40,580 bases of DNA from Candidatus Zhuqueibacterota bacterium (GTDB taxonomy: Bacteria > Zhuqueibacterota > Zhuqueibacteria > Oceanimicrobiales > Oceanimicrobiaceae). The translations under genes and the position numbers were made by a program. Of the stretch, positions 15,122 to 24,308 are shown piece by piece. The notes beneath the pieces were generated by a model. That model was not told the DNA's origin and ran no database searches. It was given only the letters and a program-made list of their open reading frames with translations. Where the stretch lies: contig JAJDAG010000196.1 in assembly GCA_029262005.1 (NCBI GenBank), positions 1-40,580 on the forward strand, written 5' to 3'. Position 1 is the first letter of the stretch; the number at the start of each line of letters is the position of its first letter.

Positions 15122-16339
15122 ATGAAGAAAACAATACTCAGTTTAGAACAAGCCCTGACCCTGCCATATGCTACAGAGCGCTTTGTGCATTTAGGCTGGC
15201 GAGTGATTCGCATTGAGTCTGCGGGCGGTACAGGCAGGAAAGGCGATCCCAACCGCTATATCGGTGAGGATACGGGTGTCGATGATTTGCACGCATATTA
15301 TCTTGCCCCAAACCTGGGCAAAGAGGCGATTACGTTGAACCTGAAAACGGCTGAAGGGCAGGCACTGCTTCGAACCATTATCAAAGAGCTGCATGTGGAT
15401 GTCTTCCTATGTAACACGCTGCCCAAACGCTACAGGCAGCTTGGTATAGATTACGAGACGCTGAGTCAGGCCAATCCGTCTTTGATTTGGTGCGGCATCT
15501 CGGCGCTCGGACCTGAATATCCTGACCGCGCCGGTTATGACCCGGCACTACAGGCTATGTTGGGCTACATGTTTCTCACGGGTGAGCCGGATCGGGATCC
15601 CATGTTGTGCGGCCTGCCTATCATCGATTTGAAGGCAGGTGACGAGGCCTTTACACAGGTTTTGCTCGCATTCCTGGAGCAGGCCAATGCCGGCGCGGAC
15701 ACATCAGGAAAGGAAATACACATTTCTATGGCTCAGTGTGCCGCATCCTGGCTAATTACGGCTCTGCCGCAACGGGTCTTTGCACAGACTGAGGCCGTTG
15801 CCTTCACCCGCAGCGGCAATGAACACCGTAGTTTTGTGCCATCCAACTGTTATCCGACAAAAGATGGTTTCGTCTATCTGGCCATCGGCAGTGATTCACA
15901 GTGGGAAAAATTGACTCAGATGACAGGATTTGAGCATCTCAGAAAGCCCAATCGTCAGACAAATAATGGTCGCCAGGAAGATAAAGAGCGCATTTATGCT
16001 GATATTCGAAAAGGGCTGCAGCAATACACAACCGGGCAGTTCATTGAGATTTGCCTGAGGGAAAATCTGGCGGTTGCGCCGGTTAATTCAACGCGGCAAG
16101 TCTCTGACCTTGAATTTGTAAAAAAAATTATGATAAAGACAGAGCTGCCTTCGAATTCTTCCGGCACCGGTAAAGAAGTTGCGTTGTTTCCTGCGCCGAT
16201 GAATACTGAATTTCTGGCGCAAAACGAACATCGACTTTCTTGCGCGCCGCGGTTGGGACAGCACAACAAATCAATTTTGCAGGAGGCTGGGTTGACTGCT
16301 ACCGAGATAGAGTTGTTGGCAGAGCGTGAAATTATTTGA
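15122..16339 (+). CDS. CaiB/BaiF (class III) CoA-transferase
   Basis: 405 residues, family-typical. The catalytic aspartate is D169 in GLPIIDLKAGDEAF, the same number as in formyl-CoA transferase. The N-terminal CoA-binding region contains WRVIRIES and the LNLKTAEGQALL segment. Class III transferases move CoA between acids and are used in aromatic pathways (BbsEF with benzylsuccinate; IaaL, a phenylsuccinyl-CoA transferase of indoleacetate degradation). After lactam opening, CoA must sit on the carboxylate that the mutase will migrate, and this enzyme is the candidate (inference). It starts 58 bases after the mutase. ATG 15122 with AGGAACC is preferred over an upstream in-frame ATG-less extension to 15101. 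Confidence 0.87.
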   Translation: MKKTILSLEQALTLPYATERFVHLGWRVIRIESAGGTGRKGDPNRYIGEDTGVDDLHAYYLAPNLGKEAITLNLKTAEGQALLRTIIKELHVDVFLCNTLPKRYRQLGIDYETLSQANPSLIWCGISALGPEYPDRAGYDPALQAMLGYMFLTGEPDRDPMLCGLPIIDLKAGDEAFTQVLLAFLEQANAGADTSGKEIHISMAQCAASWLITALPQRVFAQTEAVAFTRSGNEHRSFVPSNCYPTKDGFVYLAIGSDSQWEKLTQMTGFEHLRKPNRQTNNGRQEDKERIYADIRKGLQQYTTGQFIEICLRENLAVAPVNSTRQVSDLEFVKKIMIKTELPSNSSGTGKEVALFPAPMNTEFLAQNEHRLSCAPRLGQHNKSILQEAGLTATEIELLAEREII

Positions 16340-16442
16340 GCAGATCCAAATCGACTGACACAGGATAGTTTTGATATCGTTATGAGGAGTTTGGTTTTAT
16401 TTAGGGTACAAAAAATGAATCACTTAACCTCGAAGAAATAAT

Positions 16443-19400
16443 ATGCTCAGTAAAATATTGCAAATAGTCACCCCGTATGAAGCGCCCGAAAAAGTCTGCG
16501 TCATGGGTAATGAGGCCGTTGCCAGAGGCGCAATTGAGGCTGGAGTTCGGGGTGTCTTCGCCTATCCGGGCACACCCTCGACGGAAATATCTGAGGCTTT
16601 CAAGCATGTGAGTACGTTTCAAAATGCCCCTGACCGCCGGAAAGAATTCCCCAAGCTGACCGCCGATCCACTGTACTTTGAGTATAGTGTCAATGAAAAG
16701 ATCGCCCTGGAAAAGGCCATCGCCTATGCCATTGGCAACCGCAATGCCCTGTGCTGCATGAAAAATGTGGGGATGAACGTCGCTTCTGATGCACTCATGA
16801 CCATCACCTATCAAACCATCGGTGCCGGCCTGGTAATCATCGTCTGTGATGACCCTGGCTGCTACTCGAGTTCCAATGAACAGGATTCTCGCTACTGGGG
16901 TAAAATGGCCTCTGTTCCATTGTTTTGTCCGGCCACTCCGGAGGAAGCCCGCAGCATGACCAAAGATGCGTTTCGTCTGTCCAGAGAGCTGCTGCTGCCG
17001 GTGATTGTGCGCATGACGACGCGTGTTGGCCATGCGAGAAATATTGTTTACTACGGCCCTATTGATACCGGAATTCAGCCACCAAAATTTGAGAAGCTGC
17101 CGCAACATATCAATATTCCGGCGAGAACGGCCGCGGCCCACAAAAATTTAATCGACAAGCTAAGTGGAAAGGTGGTAACTGAAGCGCTACATCAACATGC
17201 TGTTTCACGTCTACCGGAAAAACAGAATGGCACCAAAAACAAACCGGTTTCTCTTGGAATTATAGCCAGTGGTGTCGCTGCAATTTATGCCCATGAGATT
17301 CTGCAAAGCCCTGAAGTGAGGGACCGGGTTGGACTTCTGAAATTAGGTCTTGTTCACCCCTTTCCCGCTGATGAGGTCAGTAATTTTCTCAGGCAGGATT
17401 TTGAGAGAATTTTGGTTCTCGAAGAGCTGGAACCGTTCATCGAAAACGAGGTTCGGGTGCTTGCACAAAAGCGCGGCCTGCGCATCGATATTTTGGGCAA
17501 AGGCTTTGCCGGGCTGGAAGCAACCGGTGAGTACAATATAGACATTGTCAGTACGGCACTGGCAGCGTTTACCGGGCTGCTGCTGTCGGCTTATAATCGC
17601 AGCGGGTTGCCCTGTGCCGAGAAATACCTGGAATCTCTGCCCAATAGGCCGCCTGCGCTTTGTCCGGGCTGTCCACACCGCTCCACTTTTTATGCTTTGA
17701 AGTTGGCCATACCGCGCCGGGACAGCCAAATCGTGCTTTGCGGTGACATTGGCTGTTTTGGGCTCGGGGCTTTGCCGCCCTTGCAGATGCTCGATACCAT
17801 TCACCACATGGGAATGAGTATTTCTATGGCGCAGGGATTGGCAGAGGCATTCCGGTCGAAACCTCAGGGCGAGAAATTTGTTGCTCTGGTCGGCGATGGC
17901 ACTTTTTTTCATTCCGGTGTCGCTGGTCTGTTAAATGCTGTTTACACGCGCGCCAACGTGCTCGTAATTATTTTCGACAACCGGACAATCGGCATGACCG
18001 GAAGGCAAGATCACCCTGGTGCACCGGGGCAGAGCAAGTACCGCGAAATTAACCTGCCTGCTCTTGTCAAAGGCATGGGCGTGGATTATGTCGAAACCTT
18101 TAACCCGCTTGACTTGCAGGACAGTTTCACCAAACTTAGCAATGCTCTGACGCATGAGGGTGTTGCGGTGGTCGTTGCGCAATCACCGTGTTTACTGATT
18201 CCGGCGGTAAAAGCCAACATTTCGAAAGACAGCATGATTCGGGTTGATCATAGTCTCTGCAACACTTGCCACAACCAGAAAGATCATGAATTGTATTGCG
18301 CCAAAATCACTTTACCCAAAAGTGGTCTTGCCAAAGCGCGGGCCAAACAGGTCGCCGGCGAACACATTCCCGCCAAAGAGCAGGCATGCCCGGCAAATAT
18401 ATGCAACCACGGTTTCTTCAGCGCTATTCTGGCAGGGGATTACAAAGAAGCACTCGATATCGTGCGCGATAAAATGCTGTTTGCCAAAGTGTGTGGCGAC
18501 ATTTGCCACAAACCGTGCGAGTCTCTTTACCGTGAAAATGGTGGCCCAACCGTACCGATCAGACAGTTGAAGCAGTTCGTCTCGGACATTGAAGAAAATT
18601 CTCGCGATTTTACTATTCAGAAAAGGCGAATTTCGAATGTTGAGCCGAAGCAACAGCGCATCGCTGTGGTTGGCGCCGGACCTGCGGGCTTGAGCGCTGC
18701 CTACGATTTGCTGCAACAGGGTTACGCAGTCAAAATATTTGAAAAAGAAGACGAGGCGGGCGGCCTTCTCACTTATGCCATTCCAGATTTTCGTATGGAC
18801 AAAAAAGGTTGTGCAGCCGAAATTGCGCAGCTTAAAGCACTGGGTGTTGAATTTCAATTCAACAGTTGCCTGGGCGAGGATATTGACGTTTCGCAATTGG
18901 CTGAGCAGTTCGACGCGCTAATTATTGCTATTGGCATGGGCGTGTACCCAACTCTCGATGTAATTGAAAACAATGTGGGCGAAACCAGCAAGTTCACAGC
19001 AGTGTCCTTCCTGCGACAATACAATTTGAAATCGCTGGCCGTGAAACCAGCGTCTTCGATATTCGTGATTGGTGGCGGCAACAGTGCTATCGATGCGGCC
19101 CGGACGGCAAAGAGCCTGGATCCCGCCAATGAAGTAATGCTTTCATGTATTGAGACATTGGAAGAAATGCCGGCGTTTGCGGAAGAAATCGCCCACGCCA
19201 AAGCGGAGGGTGTGCAGCTTATTTGCAACAGCAACGTCACTGTCTGCAAGACAGACGCTGATGGCAGGATTTCCATCTCTCTGGATTGTTTCACAGAGAA
19301 AAGCCATTTGCAGGAGCTTCGCTGCGATTATGTGATCACCGCTATTGGTCAGAGAGGCGACGAGACGACCGTGGCCGGTGCCAGACTCAAATTGGACAGC

Positions 19401-19907
19401 AGTAACAGAATCGTCACATCAGCCGCAACCGGACAGACAAATCTCCGAAACGTATTTGTTGCCGGTGACATTTCCGCAGAAAACCATATCAGCCTCATCG
19501 GCGCCATCGCCAGCGGCAAGAAGGCTGCTGTTGGGGTCAGGCAACTGCTCGAAAATTATGATTTCGCCTACGAGGGCCATGTTGCGCTCAACCGGCTGAA
19601 TACTTCTGAGAACAATTTTGCCTCGAAACCACAGAAAAATGGTAAATTCAGCGCGCTGCAAGTGATTGAAGAAATGCCGGCGTTTGAACTTTTTCAAGCT
19701 TGTGAAAAATGCAATCATTGCATCGACAATTTTGGCTGCCCGGCAATGATCAAGGTCAACGGCCAGGTTGAGATCGACGATCAGCTTTGCACGCGATGCG
19801 GTTACTGCATCGATGTCTGCATCAATGATGCGATTCATTGGCGTGAAGTGAGAGCGGATGTTTTACCGTTGCTTCCAGTTGAAGTTTTGAACGGTTCGTC
19901 TGTTTAA
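16443..19907 (+). CDS. iorA: Indolepyruvate oxidoreductase alpha subunit fused to GltD-like NAD(P)H oxidoreductase and ferredoxin
   Basis: 1154 residues in three parts. Residues 1 to about 590 are IorA: YPGTPSTEISEAF near the N-terminus, CPGCPHRSTF near 407, and the TPP site GDGTFFHSG (from 484) with DNRTIGMTGRQDHPG. Residues about 600-1050 resemble the small subunit of glutamate synthase: N-terminal Cys clusters (CNTC, CGDICHKPC), FAD loop GAGPAGLSAAYDLL near 744, and NAD(P) loop GGGNSAIDAA near 877. From about 1085 there is a ferredoxin-like end (CEKCNHC; CTRCGYCIDVC). IorA normally ends in its own ferredoxin domain. The fusion could pass electrons from indolepyruvate oxidation, or from NAD(P)H, to the ferredoxin pool needed by benzoyl-CoA reductase, recalling the 2-oxoglutarate:NADP oxidoreductase of Azoarcus evansii. 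Confidence 0.9.
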   Translation: MLSKILQIVTPYEAPEKVCVMGNEAVARGAIEAGVRGVFAYPGTPSTEISEAFKHVSTFQNAPDRRKEFPKLTADPLYFEYSVNEKIALEKAIAYAIGNRNALCCMKNVGMNVASDALMTITYQTIGAGLVIIVCDDPGCYSSSNEQDSRYWGKMASVPLFCPATPEEARSMTKDAFRLSRELLLPVIVRMTTRVGHARNIVYYGPIDTGIQPPKFEKLPQHINIPARTAAAHKNLIDKLSGKVVTEALHQHAVSRLPEKQNGTKNKPVSLGIIASGVAAIYAHEILQSPEVRDRVGLLKLGLVHPFPADEVSNFLRQDFERILVLEELEPFIENEVRVLAQKRGLRIDILGKGFAGLEATGEYNIDIVSTALAAFTGLLLSAYNRSGLPCAEKYLESLPNRPPALCPGCPHRSTFYALKLAIPRRDSQIVLCGDIGCFGLGALPPLQMLDTIHHMGMSISMAQGLAEAFRSKPQGEKFVALVGDGTFFHSGVAGLLNAVYTRANVLVIIFDNRTIGMTGRQDHPGAPGQSKYREINLPALVKGMGVDYVETFNPLDLQDSFTKLSNALTHEGVAVVVAQSPCLLIPAVKANISKDSMIRVDHSLCNTCHNQKDHELYCAKITLPKSGLAKARAKQVAGEHIPAKEQACPANICNHGFFSAILAGDYKEALDIVRDKMLFAKVCGDICHKPCESLYRENGGPTVPIRQLKQFVSDIEENSRDFTIQKRRISNVEPKQQRIAVVGAGPAGLSAAYDLLQQGYAVKIFEKEDEAGGLLTYAIPDFRMDKKGCAAEIAQLKALGVEFQFNSCLGEDIDVSQLAEQFDALIIAIGMGVYPTLDVIENNVGETSKFTAVSFLRQYNLKSLAVKPASSIFVIGGGNSAIDAARTAKSLDPANEVMLSCIETLEEMPAFAEEIAHAKAEGVQLICNSNVTVCKTDADGRISISLDCFTEKSHLQELRCDYVITAIGQRGDETTVAGARLKLDSSNRIVTSAATGQTNLRNVFVAGDISAENHISLIGAIASGKKAAVGVRQLLENYDFAYEGHVALNRLNTSENNFASKPQKNGKFSALQVIEEMPAFELFQACEKCNHCIDNFGCPAMIKVNGQVEIDDQLCTRCGYCIDVCINDAIHWREVRADVLPLLPVEVLNGSSV

Positions 19908-19932
19908 TGAAACAGAGAAATGGAGAAGAGGA

Positions 19933-19952
19933 GAATCGCAGACTGCGCATTC
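19933..19952. repeat. Short hairpin in the iorA-iorB spacer
   Basis: CGCAG-A-CTGCG (19937-19947) is a perfect inverted repeat bracketed by GAAT and ATTC. The surroundings (AGAGAAATGGAGAAG on one side, TTTCTCCGATTC on the other) form a degenerate GGAGAA/TTCTCC repeat. It may modulate iorA/iorB expression. No gene lies in this 80-base spacer. Confidence 0.4.
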
Positions 19953-19987
19953 ACCGTTTCTCCGATTCACTTTAGAAGAAGAAAACG

Positions 19988-20581
19988 ATGGAAACAAACA
20001 AGTCAAAGAAAATGCTCATAGCCGGCGTCGGCGGTCAGGGTGTGGTGTATTTGACCAATTTGATGGTTGAAGCAGCAATGCTCGCCGATGTTGCTGTGGC
20101 CACAAGTGAGATTCACGGACTGGCACAACGCAGCGGCTCAGTCATCGCAGCCATGACTTTCGGGGGAAATGCATACGGATTTGTTGAAACAGGTGGCGCA
20201 GATTTCCTGCTTGGGCTTGAACCGTTGGAGGCGCAACGTTGTCTGCCTTTCCTCAATCCCCAAAGCCAGGTTGTCATTGATGACAAACGAATATTCCCTT
20301 ATTCCGTCAACGCTGGAACAGCAACTTACCCGGATACCGCAGCCTTTGTTGCATATTTACAGAAGAATATTGCCCGGGTGATTTTCAATCAGGATTTCGC
20401 TGCGGGCCTTGATGCCATCCTGCGCAATGTCCACTTGCTTGGCCGGGCGTCCGGTCTTCCGGGGTTTCCCGTACAGCCTCAGTACATTGAACAGGCACTC
20501 AGCCAATCAACTAAAAGTAGCTATTCCCAACAAAGTCTCCAGGCATTTCAAGCAGGTCAGGCAAATGAAAAAAACAATTAA
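19988..20581 (+). CDS. iorB: Indolepyruvate oxidoreductase beta subunit
   Basis: 197 residues of the IorB/pyruvate-ferredoxin-oxidoreductase gamma family. The N-terminus has the CoA- and TPP-interacting loop IAGVGGQGVVYLTN, then SEIHGLAQRSGSVIAAMTFG and the GADFLLGLEPLEAQR segment, all typical of IorB. It forms the heteromer with IorA that converts indolepyruvate, CoA and oxidised ferredoxin to indoleacetyl-CoA and CO2. The length matches the single-domain form. Its 3' end overlaps the next gene by 17 bases, so it is translationally coupled to the Mo-hydroxylase genes. Confidence 0.92.
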   Translation: METNKSKKMLIAGVGGQGVVYLTNLMVEAAMLADVAVATSEIHGLAQRSGSVIAAMTFGGNAYGFVETGGADFLLGLEPLEAQRCLPFLNPQSQVVIDDKRIFPYSVNAGTATYPDTAAFVAYLQKNIARVIFNQDFAAGLDAILRNVHLLGRASGLPGFPVQPQYIEQALSQSTKSSYSQQSLQAFQAGQANEKNN

Positions 20582-21047
20582 ATTTTCAATTAACGGGACC
20601 AAAGTTCAGCAGGAAGTCCTGCCGGCTTATTTATTGATAGATGTCATTCGCGACGGCCTGGGGTTAAGGGGCACCAAGCCCGGCTGTCTCGAAGGGGAGT
20701 GCGGTGCCTGCACTGTGCTCATCGATGGTCTGGCTGTGAACTCCTGCTTGTATCTCGCGGTCAACGCTGATGGTAAAGAGGTGACCACCATTGAGGGACT
20801 GATATCCGGCCCGGATTTCAGCCTTGATCCGGTGCAGCAGGCAATGGTCGATTTCGGTGCTGTGCAATGCGGATTCTGCACTTCCGGCATGGTCATGTCC
20901 ATCAAGGGCTTCTACGATGAATGTGTTTCGGCTCAGATTCAGCCGAACAGAGAGCAAATCAAGAAAGGCCTGGAGGGCAATCTATGTCGCTGTACGGGTT
21001 ACAAAAAGATAATTGATGCGGTGGAATCTCTGTTTGAGGAAGCATGA
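20565..21047 (+). CDS. Molybdenum hydroxylase, 2Fe-2S small subunit
   Basis: 160 residues with both 2Fe-2S clusters of the xanthine oxidase family. The plant-type cluster is in GCLEGECGACTVLIDG plus NSCLY; the helical-domain cluster is in CGFCTSGM plus NLCRCTGYKKI. It transfers electrons from the Mo centre to FAD. ATG 20565 begins the family homology (MKKTIKFSING) inside the end of iorB. The subunit order small-large-FAD and coupling to iorB put this enzyme in the indole branch. It may be indoleacetate (or indoleacetyl-CoA) C2 hydroxylase; the related 4-hydroxybenzoyl-CoA reductase is the main alternative. Confidence 0.92.
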   Translation: MKKTIKFSINGTKVQQEVLPAYLLIDVIRDGLGLRGTKPGCLEGECGACTVLIDGLAVNSCLYLAVNADGKEVTTIEGLISGPDFSLDPVQQAMVDFGAVQCGFCTSGMVMSIKGFYDECVSAQIQPNREQIKKGLEGNLCRCTGYKKIIDAVESLFEEA

Positions 21048-21147
21048 ATTTGCCTTGACGTTTATGCGCTTTCGTCCAGAATAGTTACAGAAAAGTGCTG
21101 CACATCATGCTGCATTTAACAAGTTAACATGGTTTAAAGATATCCCG

Positions 21148-23436
21148 ATGAAAAGAGACTTGAAAATAATCGGCAAACCGACTCGCAAGCTGGACGCTGA
21201 GGCGCGCGTTAGTGGCGAGGCGGTTTACGGGCACGATATTGTCTTGCCAAACATGCTGCACGGCGCCATTTTGCGAACGAAACATCCGACAGCCGAGATA
21301 CTGTCCATTGACACTTCTAAGGCAAAAGCGCTGCCGGGTGTGGTTTGCGTTCTCACTGCTGACGATGTTGATGTGAATAATATCAGTTATAAAGGCGATC
21401 ATCCCATTCTAAAGAAGGGTGAGGTGAATTGTATTCGGGATGAAATTGCAGCGGTTGCCGCCACTAGCAGAGAAATTGCAGCAAAGGCCCTTGCGTTAAT
21501 TGAGGTTGAATACAAAGTAAGGGAAGGCATCTTTGATCCATTTGCGGCGCTGAAAAAAGAGGCGCCGCAGCTTAACCGCTTCGCCTCAAAGGAGCAGGGT
21601 AAGAATATTGCAGATTCCTTTCACTATGAACACGGCGATTTGCAAGAACAGAAAGAGAAAAGCACTTGCGTTGTGAGTCAGCGCTACACTTTGCCGCGCG
21701 TAACGCATTGCTGCATGGGAACCAGCGCCGTCACGGCAGATTATTCCAGATCAACAAAACGGCTCACTTTATACAGTTTGTCACAGGTGCCATTCCTTTT
21801 TCAAAGAGATCTCGCCAAAGCATTGAGAATGGAACCATCTAATATTCGCATCATCCAGCCTGTGATCGGCGGTGGTTTTGGCAGCAAGCTGGATATGCAC
21901 CCTTTCGAGCCCATCTGCGCTTTGCTGTCGATGCAGACTTGCCGGCCTGTGCAAATTGTTTTTAGTCGGGAGGAGGAGTTTATCGCTTCTCCAACGCGAC
22001 AGCCTATGGTTATCGACTTGACAACAGGCGCGGATGCTGACGGTAAGTTTACCTTTCGTGAGGTGAAAATAACAAAAGATAACGGAGCTTACACTTCCTG
22101 GGGTGCAACCACGCCGTTTGTGATGATGCAGACTTTCTCGTCGCTCTACCAGATCCCTGCTTGTCGTTTCGACTCTTATGCAGTGTACACCAATAATGTT
22201 TTCGCCGGCTCCTTTAGAGGCTACGGCAACCCGCAGGCCACTTTTGCGCTTGAAAGAAATATTGATTTGATGGCCATGGAACTCGGCATGGACAAAATGC
22301 AAATTCGTCTGCTAAATGCCAATTTCGCCGGTGAAGAAACCGGTCAGAAGTTGCACTTCAGAAGCTGCGGCCACAAGGATGCTCTGCAAATTGTCAGCGA
22401 TAAAGCAAACTACAAAAATCGTCAAAAATCTAACGGTACCGGACGATTCAGGCGCGGAATCGGCCTGGCCTCAATGCTGCATGTTGGCGGTGGCGCAAAA
22501 ATCTACCCGTCCGACGGTTGTGGCACAATTGCCAAGTTTGACGACTATGGCTACCTGACCATTATCAGCGGCGCCAGCGAAATCGGCCAGGGCTCGGAAA
22601 CAGTGCTTGCTATGATTGCGGCGGAAGAGCTCGGCGTCAGCATTGAGAAAGTCAGAATCATCAATTCCGACACAGATATCAAGCCGTGGGATGTGGGCGT
22701 GCATGCCTCCAGAACCAGCTTCATTGCTGGAAATTCACTTCTTGGCGCTTTAAGCATACTCAAAATTCAGCTATCAGCTAAAGCGGTTGCGTTGCTTGGC
22801 ACCGATTTGGATGATCTTATATTTGAAGACGACCAAATTCGTTCAGGCCGTACAGGAAAAGCTGTGAAAATCGGCAAGGTTGTGCGAGATATTCACTTCA
22901 AACAACCGCATGAGCTTTGCACGGCAAGCTATTATTATGAGCCGGATAGTGAATATCAGGATGGGGCGTTCAAGGGCAATGTTTCCAGCGCTTATGCCTT
23001 TGCTGCGCAGGCAATCGAAGTTGAGGTTGACACTTACACTGGTAATGTCAGAGTTGTTGATGTGCATGTTGCCCAGGACGTTGGCAAAATTCTCAATCCA
23101 CTGGGCCTGGCCGGTCAGATTGAGGGCGGCGTTGTCATGGGGCTTGGTTACGCATTAACTGAGGAGTTGATTGCCTCCGAGGGACATGTGCGCAACCCCA
23201 ATTTTCATAATTATAAACTGCCAACAGCAAGCGATATTCCTGAGATTCATTTTCATCCAATTGAGACAAGTGATCAGGAGGGGCCGTATGGCGCAAAAGG
23301 TGTCAGCGAGGCACCGCTTATTCCTACGGCTGCGGCAGTTGCTAACGCTGTCTCTGATGCACTGGGGGTGGAAATCTTTTCGCTGCCGGTAACGCCTGAA
23401 AAAATCTTGCAAGCATTGAAAGAGAAAAGTGTATGA
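21148..23436 (+). CDS. Molybdenum hydroxylase, large Mo-cofactor subunit
   Basis: 762 residues, xanthine dehydrogenase family catalytic chain. It shows the opening KPTRKLDAEARVSGEAVYGHD, the Mo-pterin loop GGGFGSKLDMHPFEP, AGSFRGYGNPQATFALE, a second pterin-binding region ASEIGQGSETVL and the C-terminal EGPYGAKGVSEAPLIP, whose Glu is the active-site base near Mo. These enzymes hydroxylate N-heterocycles with water; in the iaa pathway the first oxidation of the indole ring at C2 is ascribed to such an enzyme. A 100-base gap precedes it without a gene. Its end overlaps the FAD subunit start by 4 bases (ATGA). Confidence 0.9.
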   Translation: MKRDLKIIGKPTRKLDAEARVSGEAVYGHDIVLPNMLHGAILRTKHPTAEILSIDTSKAKALPGVVCVLTADDVDVNNISYKGDHPILKKGEVNCIRDEIAAVAATSREIAAKALALIEVEYKVREGIFDPFAALKKEAPQLNRFASKEQGKNIADSFHYEHGDLQEQKEKSTCVVSQRYTLPRVTHCCMGTSAVTADYSRSTKRLTLYSLSQVPFLFQRDLAKALRMEPSNIRIIQPVIGGGFGSKLDMHPFEPICALLSMQTCRPVQIVFSREEEFIASPTRQPMVIDLTTGADADGKFTFREVKITKDNGAYTSWGATTPFVMMQTFSSLYQIPACRFDSYAVYTNNVFAGSFRGYGNPQATFALERNIDLMAMELGMDKMQIRLLNANFAGEETGQKLHFRSCGHKDALQIVSDKANYKNRQKSNGTGRFRRGIGLASMLHVGGGAKIYPSDGCGTIAKFDDYGYLTIISGASEIGQGSETVLAMIAAEELGVSIEKVRIINSDTDIKPWDVGVHASRTSFIAGNSLLGALSILKIQLSAKAVALLGTDLDDLIFEDDQIRSGRTGKAVKIGKVVRDIHFKQPHELCTASYYYEPDSEYQDGAFKGNVSSAYAFAAQAIEVEVDTYTGNVRVVDVHVAQDVGKILNPLGLAGQIEGGVVMGLGYALTEELIASEGHVRNPNFHNYKLPTASDIPEIHFHPIETSDQEGPYGAKGVSEAPLIPTAAAVANAVSDALGVEIFSLPVTPEKILQALKEKSV

Positions 23437-24308
23437 ATTTTGAAATGATAACACCGCGCACAACCGGTGAATTGTTGCAGGCCCTGGCAAATAATCAGGG
23501 CAGCAGGGTCAGAATCGGGGCAGGGTACACCGATCTCATTCTGGAACTCAAAGGCCTGAAGTGTGAAGAGACGCCGTTGGTGATTAATCTTGCGGATCTG
23601 ACCGACCCGAAGTTTACTCATATTGAGAAAACAGACGCCGGCATCAGGTTAGGTGCACTGGTGACAGCCGGCAAAGTCATCATTGATGCAAGCATTCAAA
23701 CAGAATTGCCCGTTCTGTGTAAAGCAGCGAGCGAATTGGGATCTCGGCAACTCAGGCACAGGGCAACCCTTGGCGGCAATTTATGCACTGCCTCTCCAGC
23801 CGGCGACATTGCTGCGGCCCTGGTGGCGCTTGAAGCAAGGTGTGAAATTTTATCGGCCGACGGAACACTTAGAACTCTGGCCTTGACAGATTTTCTCGTC
23901 GGGGTACGTAAAACCGCCTTGCGGCAGGATGAAGTTTTGCAAAGCGTTTTTATTCCAACCAGAAAATCAATCAATAAACATTTATTGTCGGACTTTCTAA
24001 AAGTAGGAACACGACGGTCCATGGAAATAGCCGTGGTATCATTGGCCTATCAGTTTGAACTGGATGCAGAAGAAATAATCAGGCATGCAGGCATAGCAAT
24101 TGGCTCAGTTGCACCGACAGTAAAGTTCGTAAGCGCGGCCGGCGAATTTCTTGTCGGCAAGAAGTTCTCATCCATCGGAGCAGTTGCAGCAGATAAATTT
24201 GCAGCCATGGTTTGCGCGGAAGCGACCCCCATTTCCGACATCAGGGCATCGGCGTGGTATCGCAGGGAAGTCCTTTATAATATTAGCAGGGGTATTTTTG
24301 ACAAATGA
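23433..24308 (+). CDS. Molybdenum hydroxylase, FAD subunit
   Basis: 291 residues of the CoxM/XdhB family. FAD motifs are RVRIGAGYTDLIL and RHRATLGGNLCTASPAGDIAAAL. It has only five scattered cysteines and no Cys-rich insertion, whereas the beta subunit of 4-hydroxybenzoyl-CoA reductase carries an extra 4Fe-4S loop. This favours an ordinary oxidising hydroxylase over a dehydroxylating reductase. Its stop overlaps the start of the aminotransferase by 4 bases, so Mo enzyme and aminotransferase are translated together. Confidence 0.9.
   Translation: MNFEMITPRTTGELLQALANNQGSRVRIGAGYTDLILELKGLKCEETPLVINLADLTDPKFTHIEKTDAGIRLGALVTAGKVIIDASIQTELPVLCKAASELGSRQLRHRATLGGNLCTASPAGDIAAALVALEARCEILSADGTLRTLALTDFLVGVRKTALRQDEVLQSVFIPTRKSINKHLLSDFLKVGTRRSMEIAVVSLAYQFELDAEEIIRHAGIAIGSVAPTVKFVSAAGEFLVGKKFSSIGAVAADKFAAMVCAEATPISDIRASAWYRREVLYNISRGIFDK

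Noticed and set aside
21055-21083. Promoter between the Mo-enzyme small and large subunit genes
   Set aside because: TTGACG is present but no acceptable -10 follows at the right distance.
20565-24308. 4-Hydroxybenzoyl-CoA reductase
   Set aside because: The FAD subunit lacks the Cys-rich 4Fe-4S insertion typical of that enzyme; kept only as the main alternative.
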